Source: Callorhinus ursinus
Taxonomy: Eukaryota; Chordata; Mammalia; Carnivora; Otariidae
DNA length: 64,000 nucleotides
Reading direction: 5' to 3'
Assembly (NCBI RefSeq): GCF_003265705.1
Contig: NW_020312785.1
Span: 23,490,587-23,554,586, forward strand
Part shown: in pieces, positions 44,870 to 57,051 of the stretch
Layout of the letters: each line of letters begins with the position of its first letter
How positions within the stretch are numbered: the first letter of the stretch is position 1
The notes under the pieces: generated by a model
The model's input: only the letters and a program-made list of their open reading frames with translations
Told to the model about the DNA's origin: nothing
Database searches by the model: none
Program-made: the position numbers and the translations under genes

Positions 44870-45345
44870 CTCACACACACTTTTACTAAAGTAGAATAAT
44901 GTGGTATATGCTCTTCTATATGCATTTTCAACTCAATAATATGTTGAGAATATTTTTACATATTAAATGTTGAAGACTGGGGTGCCTGGCTGGCTCAGTC
45001 ATTAAACATCTGCCTTCGGCTTAGGTCATGATCCCAGGGTCCTGGGATCGAGCCCCGCATCGGGCTCCCTGCTCGATGGGAAGCCTGCTTCTCCCTCTCC
45101 CACTCCCCCTGCTTGTGTTCCCTCTCTCGCTATGTCTCTCGCTGTCAAATAAATAAATAAAATATTTAAAAATAAATAAATGTTGAAGATCTTGTAGACA
45201 GATCCTCCCCAACCATTTCAATGACTAAATAGTATTCCATTATACATAGTATTCATTGAATAGATTTATCATATTTTACCAAACTATTGCCCTATCGATA
45301 GACATTGAAGATATTTCATTTTTTTCCCTCTTCTAAATCAGCATC
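44870..45345 (+). mobile_element. Old L1 3' fragment split by a SINE
   Basis: The text tagtattccattatacatag, followed by aaactattgccctatcgata, resembles ancient L1 3' ends. The SINE at 44977-45176 lies within it. Confidence 0.6.
44964..45189 (+). mobile_element. CAN-SINE inserted in an old L1 3' fragment
   Basis: The element body is 44977-45176. The exact duplication taaatgttgaaga is at 44964-44976 and 45177-45189. The sequence on both sides reads like one interrupted L1 3' segment. Confidence 0.94.
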
Positions 45346-46773
45346 TTTTCTCACATGTGCAATTATCCCATTAGAAAGTCTCAAAGTGGGAGTCTTAATT
45401 CAAGTCCACCCAACCTTCAGGCTATTGGTTCTCAGTGCTAACTATTTTATGTTTCATTAAGTGGCTTTTGTGTGAATATATCATTTACATTTTGGTCTTT
45501 ATCATAACACTGCTATGAAGCTGTTAGAGAAAGTGTTCTAGTAATTTCATTTTTCACTTACAAGGAACCAGCAGCTCAGCAAAGCATAATCTCCTCTCCG
45601 TAAAGCTCCACTATGCCCATGATGACAGTATGTTTTAATTCTGCGTTTCAATGCCAGATTTCCTCCCTGACTCTGAACTCTGAGGCAGGGAAGCATATCT
45701 CATTTGTCTTTTAGCCCCAAGATTTGTCACAATATCTAGTAAATAGTAAAAAAAAAAAAAAAAAAAAATTTGAAAAAAAATTGTGGAAGGAAAGTGACTT
45801 GCCCAGTGTCACTTAGCAAGCTAAAAACAGATTTTAGCCAAGATATATGTCTTTGGCTGCACGAGATGTGCAAATGACAGGAAACACACAGCCCACAGCA
45901 CTTATAATTGTGATTTAATGAACTTGAGCTTAATAAGCTTGACTTCTTGAGGTTCAGAAAATTTGAGAATCATATCAAGATCCAAACTATTAAGATCCAC
46001 TGTCACCTTTTGTCATATACTTACTTTGAAACACTTCCCATAAACATTCCTAAAATCTTGAGGAAGCAAAATCATTCCGGCAAAAATGAAGGTGACAAAC
46101 TCTATTCCTGATAGGAAAGTTAAATGATCTGAGATGTGGTCCTGGATGATGTTCTGTTATCGGTTCTTTAATTTTGGATAGGACATTGAGCTCCTCCTAT
46201 GCCTCACAATCTAACTTTAAATGTTTTTGTATGTTTAGGTGGTCACTTCAACGTAAGAGGTAGTCAACAAATACTCTAAGTATTCTTTTTGTTTTAAAAG
46301 TCAATGAGTCATATCCAAAATAAAATAAAAGGCTTTGTGAATAATTTTAAAGTACATTCAAATGTGGAGAAAAAGGAGAGTCAAAGAATGGTAAAGTATA
46401 TATAATTTTCAACAGTACAGACATTTTTACAGCTTCAGGATAACATAGTACTAATTTACTTTTACAAATCTTAAATACTTGGGAATGTAGAGTTTTAAAT
46501 CAACTTGCTGATGCACACGTAGGCCACCAATTAACATTATATATTGCAGCCCAACAGTGTTATATTTTGAAAAGATCTCTCTACATTGAGAAGAACGAAA
46601 ATTTTGTTAACATGAGTTATGAGGGGGCTGTCAGGGGATTCTCAGACAGAGGAAAATTCCAATGCTGCGCTGAATGGGAGGGAGCAATAACTAAGGTGAA
46701 CTACAAATTCAAAGAAAGCCATCAAGTACTGAAGCATGTGTTGTTCACGGCCCGTTCCCATAGCTCTAGCTAT

Positions 46774-47270
46774 ACCCTTGACCTTGAACAACATGGGTGT
46801 GAACTGGGCAGGTTCATTTACACGCAGATTTTTTCAATAAATATAGTATAGTACTGCAATGTATTTTCCCTCTGGTTTTCTTTTTTTTTTTTTTTAAGAT
46901 TTTATTTATTCATGAAAGACAGAGAGAGAAGCAGACTCCCTAAGGAGCACAGAGCCCAATATGGGACTCGATCCCAGGACTCTGGGATCATGACCTGAGC
47001 CAAAGGCAGACGTTTAACCATCGGAGCCACTCAGGCGCCCCTCCCTATGTTTTTCTTAATAACATTTTCTTTTCTCTAGCTTACTTTATCATAAAGATAT
47101 GGTATAGAATACATATAATATACAAAATATTATGTTTATGTTATGGATAAGGCATCCAGTCAACAGCAGGCTATTAGTTAAGTTTGGGGAGAATCAAAAG
47201 TTATACACAGATTTTCGACTGTGCAGGGGGTGGACACCCGTAACCTCTATGATGCTCAAGAGTCAACTGT
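46774..47270. mobile_element. Tigger2/MER2-like DNA transposon interrupted by a SINE
   Basis: The left end contains ccttgaacaacatgggtgtg. The right end, read in reverse, begins acagttgactcttgagcatc and continues to cagtcgaaaatctgtgtata. These are the terminal inverted repeats of TcMar-Tigger non-autonomous elements as I recall them. A minus-strand CAN-SINE occupies about 46881-47041. The subfamily is uncertain. Confidence 0.72.
46881..47041 (-). mobile_element. CAN-SINE inside the Tigger-like element
   Basis: A poly-T start and aagattttatttattcatga are followed by gagccactcaggcgcccc at the far end. It is shorter than neighbouring copies because the GA-rich body is reduced. Confidence 0.9.
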
Positions 47271-48024
47271 ATTCATTCCTGGCTCAATCTTGGAAAAACT
47301 TCTCTAAATCCATCTGCCAGGAGACTTATGCTTTGGTGACACATAGCTATGTTTTGCTACCAAATATAAATAGAGAAGCCCTTCCTCTTTTATAAGATTT
47401 TAATTTACAGACTGCTTTACAGATTTTAATTTACAGACCATGTTTACTCTTCAAATTAAAAATAACCCACCAGGCATTTTACAAAATATTTTCTCTGTCC
47501 TTTGTAAGTAAATACTAGTTGTACGGACCACTATGACATTTATTTCTACGAGAAATGTTTTTAAATGAATCCAGTATCTCAATAAGCTTTTTTCATTAGA
47601 ATCATAATATGACTAAAAGTATACATTTATCACACCTGTTCATTTATATATAATTTCTGTATCAATGAAAAAAACCTGAAATAACTAATGAGGCCTAGAA
47701 ATAAAAATATTAACCTTATAAGGCATTTTTTGAAAAATGCATTTTTTTCTTGAACAACAGCAGAGATATTAATCATCAATGGCTACATGAAGTCAACTAA
47801 ATTGTAGCTTCCTCCCTCCTCCCCCCCACCAAGGTGGTCTTTACCAACATTATGTGGTTGGAACAAACTCAAAATGAAAATATATACAAAACCTTTAAAA
47901 AGAGAGAGAGAGAAGATTTCTAAATCCCAGATAATCTTTCAAATTCATCAGAAGTAGATACAGTCACATAGGAAAGCAAGGTGAGCATGGGCCCTGGAAT
48001 CACCGCCTGTTAATATACACATGT

Positions 48025-48165
48025 GATGTCAGGCAAGGCGTTCATTCCTCTGTACCTCTGTTTTTCATCTCTAAAATGGGGATTCTCTTAACATACAACT
48101 CCAAAGATATTGAGAGTTTTATGAGATAAATCATATAAAGTACTTAGAAAAATGCCTGCACATTA
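48025..48165 (+). mobile_element. MIR
   Basis: It reads tttttcatctctaaaatggg and agagttttatgagataaatc in MIR order. Confidence 0.7.
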
Positions 48166-48388
48166 TCATAATTATATATTATGCTTACGGATTTAAAGAT
48201 TAAAGAGACATTTGCCTAATCAAAACCAATCTTCCTTTGTAAAGCTACATCCAGAAGCTTTTTATTAAAATTAATTAGTAACACATCTTCCACTGCTTTT
48301 GTCAGAAAAAATGTTTATTTGCATCAACATAGCAAAGCCTTAGAAACAAGTAATTCTCAGGCCAAATACAGTCTTATTTCCTCCAAAA

Positions 48389-48616
48389 CAGTGATTCTTT
48401 ATGAGGGCAATCACCTGCCCTCTCCCAGGAAATATGTGGCAATGCCTTAAGATATTTGTGGCTGTCACCATTGAGAGGGGGAACAGGGGTGTTACTAACT
48501 CCTGGCGGGTAGGGGCCTGGGAGGCTTTGAAACAGCCTACAATGCACAGAGGAGTCCTCCACAAATAAGGAATTATCACACCCAAAATGTCAATAGTGCT
48601 GAGGTTGAGAAATTTT
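48389..48616 (+). mobile_element. MER20-like hAT DNA transposon
   Basis: It runs from cagtgattcttta to gtgctgaggttgagaaattt, with cctacaatgcacagaggagt and caaaatgtcaatagtgctga inside. It is nearly full length for this non-autonomous family. Confidence 0.72.
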
Positions 48617-48698
48617 GTTCTAAAGGCCTGGCTCGGGCCTAAGGATAAACGCTGGATTTAAAGGACAACAGGAAGGAGGAGTTAAAATTAGACAAAAT

Positions 48699-48909
48699 AA
48701 TGTGTTTGGGGTGCCTGGGTGTTTCAGTCGTTAAGTGTCTGCCTTTGGCTCAGGTCATGATCCCAGGGTCCTGGGATCGAGTCCCACATCGGGCTCCCTG
48801 CTCCACGGGAAGCCTGCTTCTCCCTCTCCCACTCCTCCTGCTTGTGTTCCCTCTCTCCCTGTGTCTCTCTCTCTGTCAAATAAATAAAATCTTTTTAAAA
48901 AATGTGTTT
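48699..48909 (+). mobile_element. CAN-SINE, little diverged
   Basis: The element body is 48708-48900. It is flanked by aatgtgttt at 48699-48707 and 48901-48909. Confidence 0.94.
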
Positions 48910-51900
48910 ATTCTATTTGGGAAATCAGTGCTGCAACTTCTGAGATTAGTATAAATACCGCCCCCCCACACACACACATACACCTTCTACCCTGTTAGTA
49001 AGACAATTTCACTATAAAATACTACATTCCATTCTGTATTTGCTGGCAATAATGGTTAGGGGTCTCCAAGCAGACATGACAACTTAAATGGAAAACTAAA
49101 CAAGGCTCACCAAACCTGGAAGAAACTTATCTCCTTAAACACGTCAGAGCCTGAAATTGATAAAGGTGAAGGAAGAAACAACAAAGTGCAGCAAATAGAG
49201 AAATAAAAAAAAAATGGGTGAAAATGGTAGTCTTCAATTTCTATAAATTCAAGTTGATTCTGGCAATATGTCAATGGCTGAATGGAAACAGAGCTAAGCA
49301 AAAGCCATCATTTTATTCTCTATGGTCACAACTGTAGACTACATGGGGGCCTGTTTTGTTGTTTTGTTTTTTTTTTTTTAATAAACAAAAGAACAGGGAA
49401 AACACAGTACTACAACCCTGATCAAATATTACACACCGGCTCTCAAGCAGGACCTATTATTAATCATCACCATTTTATGTTGAGTCATATAACAATATTG
49501 ATTGTAAAGGGTGACTTTATACATTCTAAATCTTGGTAGCCCTTTGTAAACCAAAAATTGACACTTCCTCTCTACATAGAAAGGAAAAATGTGTCTAACA
49601 CAAAACACTATAAATGTGAAAATAGCCGTATTTAAAACAAGCTAAGAAATATGTCTTGGCAGGTCTCTTCCTGCAACTGGATCTGACAGCCAAATTGTAA
49701 ACCTATCAAAAACGAGTTTGTATAATGAACAGACACAATGTTAAACACTGCACTGCAGCAACACTCCTTCAATTAACATAATCCGGGTGGTGGAGAAGCA
49801 GATCTCGTTAAGCTTTCAGACAATATACTGGCATCTAGCCTATGTCAAAAATCTAAGTCAGAGGTCCTACTTCCTCATTACCATATACCTTACCAGACCA
49901 CGGTGGTAACCACATTAGAAACCTACATTTCCATAAGCTCTAGACAGTGCTTAAAGGGGGGCCTCAGCTATCTACATCCGTGATAAAAACAAAACAAAAC
50001 AAAGGTTCTCCCAGGGGACTTGTTCTTTTTTGGGAAGGAGACAGAAGAGGAAAAAAAGAAGAAAGTCGTAAAGAATTTTAAAGTTTGAAATATCAGCCTC
50101 TGAATTTTTAAAAAAAAAGTATTTCAGAGACATTAAGGTATAGAACACATCAATGTATTTGATACACCGGATTCTTATAAACTAGCATTTTTCCCTTTAA
50201 AAAATAATATGTGGTCATTTTCCTCTCTTCTCTCCTAGTCCTTAAAGATTTCTCTGAAGCTGTTGAAAATCCCTTTCTAGAATGTTTTCCTCTTTACTAG
50301 ACTGTCTACTAAATACCAAGATTATATAGAAAAATCAGGCATAAAATGTAGCTTTTTAACCAAAAAGAGAATCATTTTATATTTCCAGTAAGCATGAAAA
50401 AATCAGAATTAGAACTTCAATCAGAATTCTTATTTCCATAATACAAGAAGAAAAACTGATTACCTTTGTACATATAGAAGCATGTTTTCTTTAAAAAAGT
50501 AAATTAAGTAAGTTTTGTCTGATTATTCAATTAAGTATATAGCCTACCCTGCAATCAGTACTTACAATCAGAAATAAAGATGAACTTAAAATGAACTCCT
50601 TGGTATGTCTTCATTTTCTACCCTAAAGCAAGTCAGATGATTTGCAGTATTTGTTGCACAGGAATTTTTTTTTCAGGCATCACCCTCACGTTAGCCATAC
50701 ACCTCTAGGTTAACATACTAACCCAACTGGGGCTAATTAACTAGTTTGGCTACACAAAATCTTTTCTGCTTTTAATTACATTAACTTAATGTGACTTGAA
50801 TTCAGCAGACCAAAAATGAAACCACTAATTATATTAAGGGCTTCAAAGATGATTTCAAATTGCTAACCACCAAACTGTCATATAATTTATCTCATTTCCT
50901 TTAATAGATTTTGCATTTAGAATCTGTGTTCCTTACTAGAAATACTATTTTTAAACTACATCATAACAGATTAAAAGAATAATGACTTAGAATGCTAAAG
51001 GAGAAATATGTTTAAATATTACCTATCAGACATACGTAGTTGTCATCATACCAGGGAGAAATTGTGCAGTACTGAATTTTTACAATTTTCAAAAAGATTT
51101 AAAGGCTCAGAAATATTCGTTTACAGTAGTGAAGTTTTGATTGCAGGGTTAACATGAAGAGTGAAATTTTTAAAGCACCTGAATTTAGAAATTATTTTTT
51201 TCTGAAAAACTTGATTCTTTGCCACTGTTCTCCCACTATTTTTGCAAAGTAAATAGGAGAGGCTTTGAATTACAGTCTAGTTTAGTATATATCATCCTTA
51301 AACAATTTACTACTAACTCTCTTTGGGTAGAATATCTGTTCCCAGCAATGTTGTCAATTCTGCCTGGATCTTTGACCTACAGCACGGATATCAAGCTGTT
51401 GTGAACTTGAGGAGAAGTACTTTGCATGGGCTTAAGACTTCTTAATGACAATGAGATGCAGGTACCCCAGATGGCCAGCCATGGCCCCCAGACATTCTCC
51501 TTGGTGAAAGAAACTGCAGGGCAGTTTTGGATGGTCTCCACGGACTCCTTTCCACAGAGACATGTAGAAAAGAGTCAGGACAACAGCTTTTAGTTTTTTT
51601 CAAATTTAGCATTAATTCAACAACAATGACAAAAAAATAAACCAAAAAGATATCTTGCTTGAGCAGGGAGCAGAGAGAGAGGAATTAAAATAATACCCAC
51701 TACTTTCCCATCTGGCTGCAAAAGTGGTATCACTTTTTTTGTTGCTATAATGCAAACAATTCAGATTAAAGCGTCTGTGTTTTCTATAATGTACACTACA
51801 ACAGCATCTTTCAAAAATAACCATGCTTTACTGCATTTGAAATTAAGCAAAAAGACTGGTGGTAGTGGAATTAAGTGTACAAATGATAGACAAAGGATTG

Positions 51901-52613
51901 GATAAAATACATGTCTCGTAGCAATCTAAAAAAAATTACAACCAAGCAAAAGATAATTCCTATAATTCAGATCTTGCACAATATGAAAGAAATTATTGTA
52001 TTTATTATTTGGCAATATTCTTATACCTTTAGTTGAAAAAGAATAGTTAATAAAAAAGTCATGTCTAGAATTAAATCATTTCATGTTTTTACTAATTCTG
52101 CTTTAATATCATATATAGGTACTTTATATTTCTGAATATACATATTAATGATTGTGTTCTTGTTTCACTCTTTGGAACCTAAATTTTAATGTAGTTAGTA
52201 ATCAGACACAAATTTAAATTTTTGATAAATTTCCACTATCAAAAATCACTGACCTAAAACAATTTGTATCTATTGCTCTAGTCACCATAAGCACTTTTCT
52301 TAGTATATAAACAAATTTCAAGAAAATTTTTACTTATTCTGTTTATTTGTACTACTCTTGTCACACAAAAATAATGCTTTTTAAAATATCAGGTATCCAT
52401 GACGACATGATTTCATATTTAAGTCTCAAACATATGTTTTATTTTAAATAAACATATAAACAATACACCAGGATCGGCCAAATCACGTTCTGCCTGGCTA
52501 ACAAAGTTTATTTACTCTTTCTACTTTTCATAAAGGCTATTATCTCTCAATTCACTTTCTGAAAAATGTTCACCTCTCCCTACTCCTTTATTATTTCAGT
52601 TCACAGAGACCTT

Positions 52614-52647
52614 AGAGAGAGAGAGAGAGAGAGAGGGAGGGAGAAGG
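52614..52647. repeat. (GA)n microsatellite
   Basis: A GA run passes into GGGA units. Confidence 0.92.
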
Positions 52648-55600
52648 AAGAAAAAAATGCATTGTTTTAAATATTTCCCACTCAAGTCTCTTGATTAGAT
52701 GTGACCTGGTTTCAGGCTGCTCATCCAAAGGTTGTTAGGTAAAGCTGCCTTGTACTCATCACCAGTTCCATACAGACTCGTGACACAATGAGGGCAGCAG
52801 GACCCCAGGGATGGGTTAAACTGAGAAAAACAGATTACAGAGGAGTATTCACAATATTTTTTTACTGTAGATTATTTAAAAAATTAATTCAGATTTTAAT
52901 CGCCCTGTAAAAAGTTTTCTCCTGGATATCACTCATCCACTGACTCATCTTCCATTCTTATGCAAAGCCCATTTCCTGTTCTGCAGTCTACTTAAGTGTA
53001 AATAATGTCCACGGGATTTGCCCAAAACACATCGTATAACATAAAGATGCCTGGGAAAGTACATATTCATTATAAAATATTATGTAAATGATAAATCGAA
53101 AGCAAGCAAATGACCATTTTGCATTTTTCTTGCGGACATTAAAAGGGGCGGTGTTACAAGGAGAAAACCATAACTTGTAGGTCTTTCAACTGTTCTCTTA
53201 GCAGTAGAACAGAGAGGAAAAATAGGCAATTAGGATCTCTCCATTGGTGTCCCATATTTGCTTAGGCTGCATGCATAGAAGAGAACATGATCCAATTTCA
53301 TTTGTTTGCTGGTACACTTTACAATACCATTTAAAAACCAACACGGTTTCAGCCAGGAGTCTAAACACACTCGGGTCATCAGAGGGAAGCAACAAGAGAC
53401 TCATGCAGAAAAAGCAATTATCCCTGTGGGGGCACGTGGCTCTCTACAGCTTGGGGAGCTGGCCCGCTGAGAACACAGGCCTGGGAGAATTGCTGCCTAG
53501 GACTATGGCAGCTGCATTTCTCTGGTATTTCCATTTCCCCGACTAAACTTTTTATTTCTCCCTCATAGCAGTTTATAAATTGGTAGTTGGCTGTTCGCTG
53601 CTGCAGAGGCATACCTCCGATAATATGATCATAGACCACATCAGGAAGTGCTGTATTGCTAATTGCAGGCAAGGGGGAACCGCCCTACAGAGAGAGACAC
53701 AGTTAAGTCGCAGGGAGAGGAGAATTTTCTTTGTGAAGGTATAAATTATTACCTTTCTGTCTACCGAGTTTCTATCACCAGAGGACCTTCCTGTGAATCC
53801 TCATTTTAACAAGGAAGAGTAGAAAAGAGACACAGTCTCCTTAAAACCCACCTCTTTCCATGGAGTGTGGCTCAAAGTCAGTATAAAGACTTGGGTTTGG
53901 CATTTTCTCTTAGACACCCATTTTCTGGAGCCAGTCACAGTTATGTAGCCTAAAGCAATCAACCAAGAAAGCCCCCTTTAATTTACTGTATTTCAAACCA
54001 GGGGCAGGCAACTGCTTGGTGCTGGTGAAATGGAGAGCAGATAAACAGGGAAGGCTTTTAGCTGATTCCCCAGGTGTCTGGTTCCCCAATCATTAAGATC
54101 AGAGCCCAAAAGTAAATCCTCATAAAAAGGAAGTAATATAAAGAGTGGTTTTGGAAGAAAATAGCCTTTGCTAGCTATCTCCTAAAAGTAAGAAAGTTGA
54201 TTGATTTTTACCTCTATGAAAATTATAGGTGTTACGTGGTAGAGTTCTGTATGCATATGAAAAATTAATTTAGCTCACAGCTATTAAAGTTAATGTATTA
54301 GTTCCTTCACAGGTCTCATGAAACAATGTCCTGCTGTTTTAAAGGTAAAAACAAAGTCTTATGGGCAATATTCACTTTTCTACAAAACCAGGTTTGCTTT
54401 TTATCACCTAGTCCAACCATCTGGCTATAATTCTGAATTTACATACAGTCACTGTTAGGACAGCCTGAAATAAAAATCTATGGAGGAATTATGACTATAC
54501 TCTAGAAATAAAGATGACAGATGCTCATAGTATTTGAGGGAAGAAAAGCTCATTTTCAAACACTTGGCTCTTTCAAGTTACAAGTGCCCCAGCTGAAAAT
54601 ACTTTTCAAACAGTAAATCCCTTTTTCTCTCCATCAGTTCTTATGCTTAGATCTTCTCTATAGTTTTGGTCCAGTGTGAGAATTTCCCTCACCCCCAAAT
54701 GCCTTGCTAAGATAATGCCTTTTCCAGAGACTGTGTATAATTTGTTACTCTTGAAATTTAAATGCACTTATATTCTGAATAAGATACATAACCATGGCAG
54801 AAAAAGTCAAATCAAGGTTGAGTATGCAAGGGATTCTTGGATTCAGAAATTCACAATGACTTTATGGAAATTAAGTAAGGAGAATTACTTAATGGAAACA
54901 TTTATAATTTGAAAAAAGTAAAAAGCAATAAAATCCTTTAATCCTATTTATTGGGATTCTCTACAAATATGAATATCCCTAAAGTAGCTACACATTGAAG
55001 TAAACACCCACTCCCATTCTGTGGTATTTTAATTCCAGAGTCAAAGGGGAGCAAGAGGAGACTTAATCAAGCTTAACTGATTGATCAGAAGTCAGGGCTC
55101 ATCAGACCAGGGTCAGAGACTCAATATCCATATGTCCAGTTGCTTCACTCTCTTTTATTGATCACAAGACTATGTCAGAACCTAGCTCCATTATTTGGCA
55201 AATGTGTGCCTCCTCCCATAAGGGACATCTAAGATAAAAATAATAACTCTCTTCTCCCCCCAGCGCCGTTCATGTTAAAACAAATGAAAATATATCTAAG
55301 TACTACCTAAGAAAGCAAATTGAGTAATTTCCTCATGTGAGAAAGACATTAAATTCATGAGAAAAAAAGGTTGGAGCTAGGGCTTAAAGGAACTCTTCTC
55401 GTTGGTTTACATTAAGCTTCAGAGTTACCCATGCACATTTCTCACTATTTCCTGAGAACTAATGATTAAGGCATGGACAAATAAGAAATAAAAACAAATG
55501 TATCATGACCCCTTATATTTCTATATTTATCTGTGAAAAAGGAAATTAGAGAGGACTGGTATTTGTTTAGGATAATCTTTCTCGGTTATGAATAGTTTAG

Positions 55601-56265
55601 TTCTCTGTTCAAGACAAAAGCGTCCTGAACAGAAAATGTAGTGCAAAAAGTATCAATGGTGTTAACGATCTCAGTGTTCTGAACTGCTCCTAACCCTAAG
55701 TCTGTAAGTATTTGAACTTTGAGTTGAAATTCAGAATTTTGTAAATTCTAGATTGCATCCACACAAACATAATGAGTAGCTATTCTAGTAACTAAATATT
55801 AATATTCCATTATTCTATTATATTATCCTATTTAATATTAATTATTAAATCCTAATAGAAGGAGGCTCCAGAATTAAGTGGTGGGAAAGGTTCTGGTGGA
55901 AGTGATGTTAGCCGGTGGAAAGATTAAGGAATAAGATAAAATCAATTAAAAAACAACAACAAACTTGATCCCATGAAATATAAACTCTAGAATGGTAAAG
56001 AACTTATCATATCTCTAGTATGTAGCACAATACCTACAGAAAAGACAATAATCAGATTTTTCAAGATCTAAAAAAGCAGATATATAGAATTCCTTGATTT
56101 CATTCATCACTTCAGAAAAAGGCTTGATATTTTAGAATTTAAGTTAGAAGTACACTATTTTATATTGCCTTGCAGAGGACAAATTCAAATTCTAATGACT
56201 TAATGTCAAGGTAATAAATAAATCTAAATTCTCTGATGATTCAAAAGTTTTAAAGGTTTTACCAA

Positions 56266-56454
56266 CTGCAAAAATGTAGGTGTACCTGGGTACCTCAGTT
56301 GGTTAAGCGTTCGACTCTTGATTTTGGCTCAGGTTATGATCACAGGGTTGCGAGATCAAGCCCAGCCTTGGACTCCATGCTGGGCATGGAGCCTGCTTAA
56401 GATTCTCTCTCTCCCTCTCCCTATGCCCCGCTCCAAAAAAATCATCTGCAAAAA
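56266..56454 (+). mobile_element. CAN-SINE, diverged
   Basis: The element body is about 56275-56445, with caggttatgatcacagggtt and agcctgcttaagattctctc. The short flanks ctgcaaaaa occur at 56266 and 56446. The AAATAAA end is eroded. Confidence 0.87.
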
Positions 56455-56629
56455 CCTAACCCCTGAAAAAAATTAAGTCCTAAGTATAAAATGCCTTTGA
56501 TGGTTTTCTCCAAAAGCACATGAAAATTATATCAGTGAGTCTGTGGTACATTTCATAAATGTATGAATGTATTTACACAGCAATCTGGATTATTATTGTT
56601 GTAGGTGATGAAAATCGTGATGTATCAAC

Positions 56630-56780
56630 ATGTGCTATATACACGACACTATCACATTCATCATCTTTGATTTTTACAACAGTCTTACAAGGGAAGTATA
56701 TTTTCCTATTTGGGGATGAGAAAACAAGCTCAGAGAATATCAGCAACTTGCTCTACATCATTTAATAAGTGGATCAGAGC
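56630..56780 (-). mobile_element. MIR-like fragment
   Basis: It reads ttttacaacagtcttacaag and gatgagaaaacaagctcaga, the reversed MIR pattern. Confidence 0.6.
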
Positions 56781-57037
56781 TCATTCTCCACAGATCCAAA
56801 ATAAAGCTTACATAGAGTGCTTCTTTTGGAACAAAAAGCAAGAACTCATATTTTCTTCGCATCCCACACCACAAACTATGGATTAGCAATATCTTGCAAA
56901 TGTATAGATCCCAAGACTCAATGGTGTGGCAAAGAGATAGGTGTTAGCCTGAGGGCCGTCCTTCCACCTGACTCCGTATTCAACCTGACTGACTGATCTG
57001 GCTATCCAACCTGATTGCCCTTAATCCATCTGGCTGC

Positions 57038-57051
57038 GGGGGGGGGGGGGG
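57038..57051. repeat. G14 homopolymer
   Basis: Fourteen consecutive G on the plus strand; length may be unreliable in any assembly. Confidence 0.95.
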
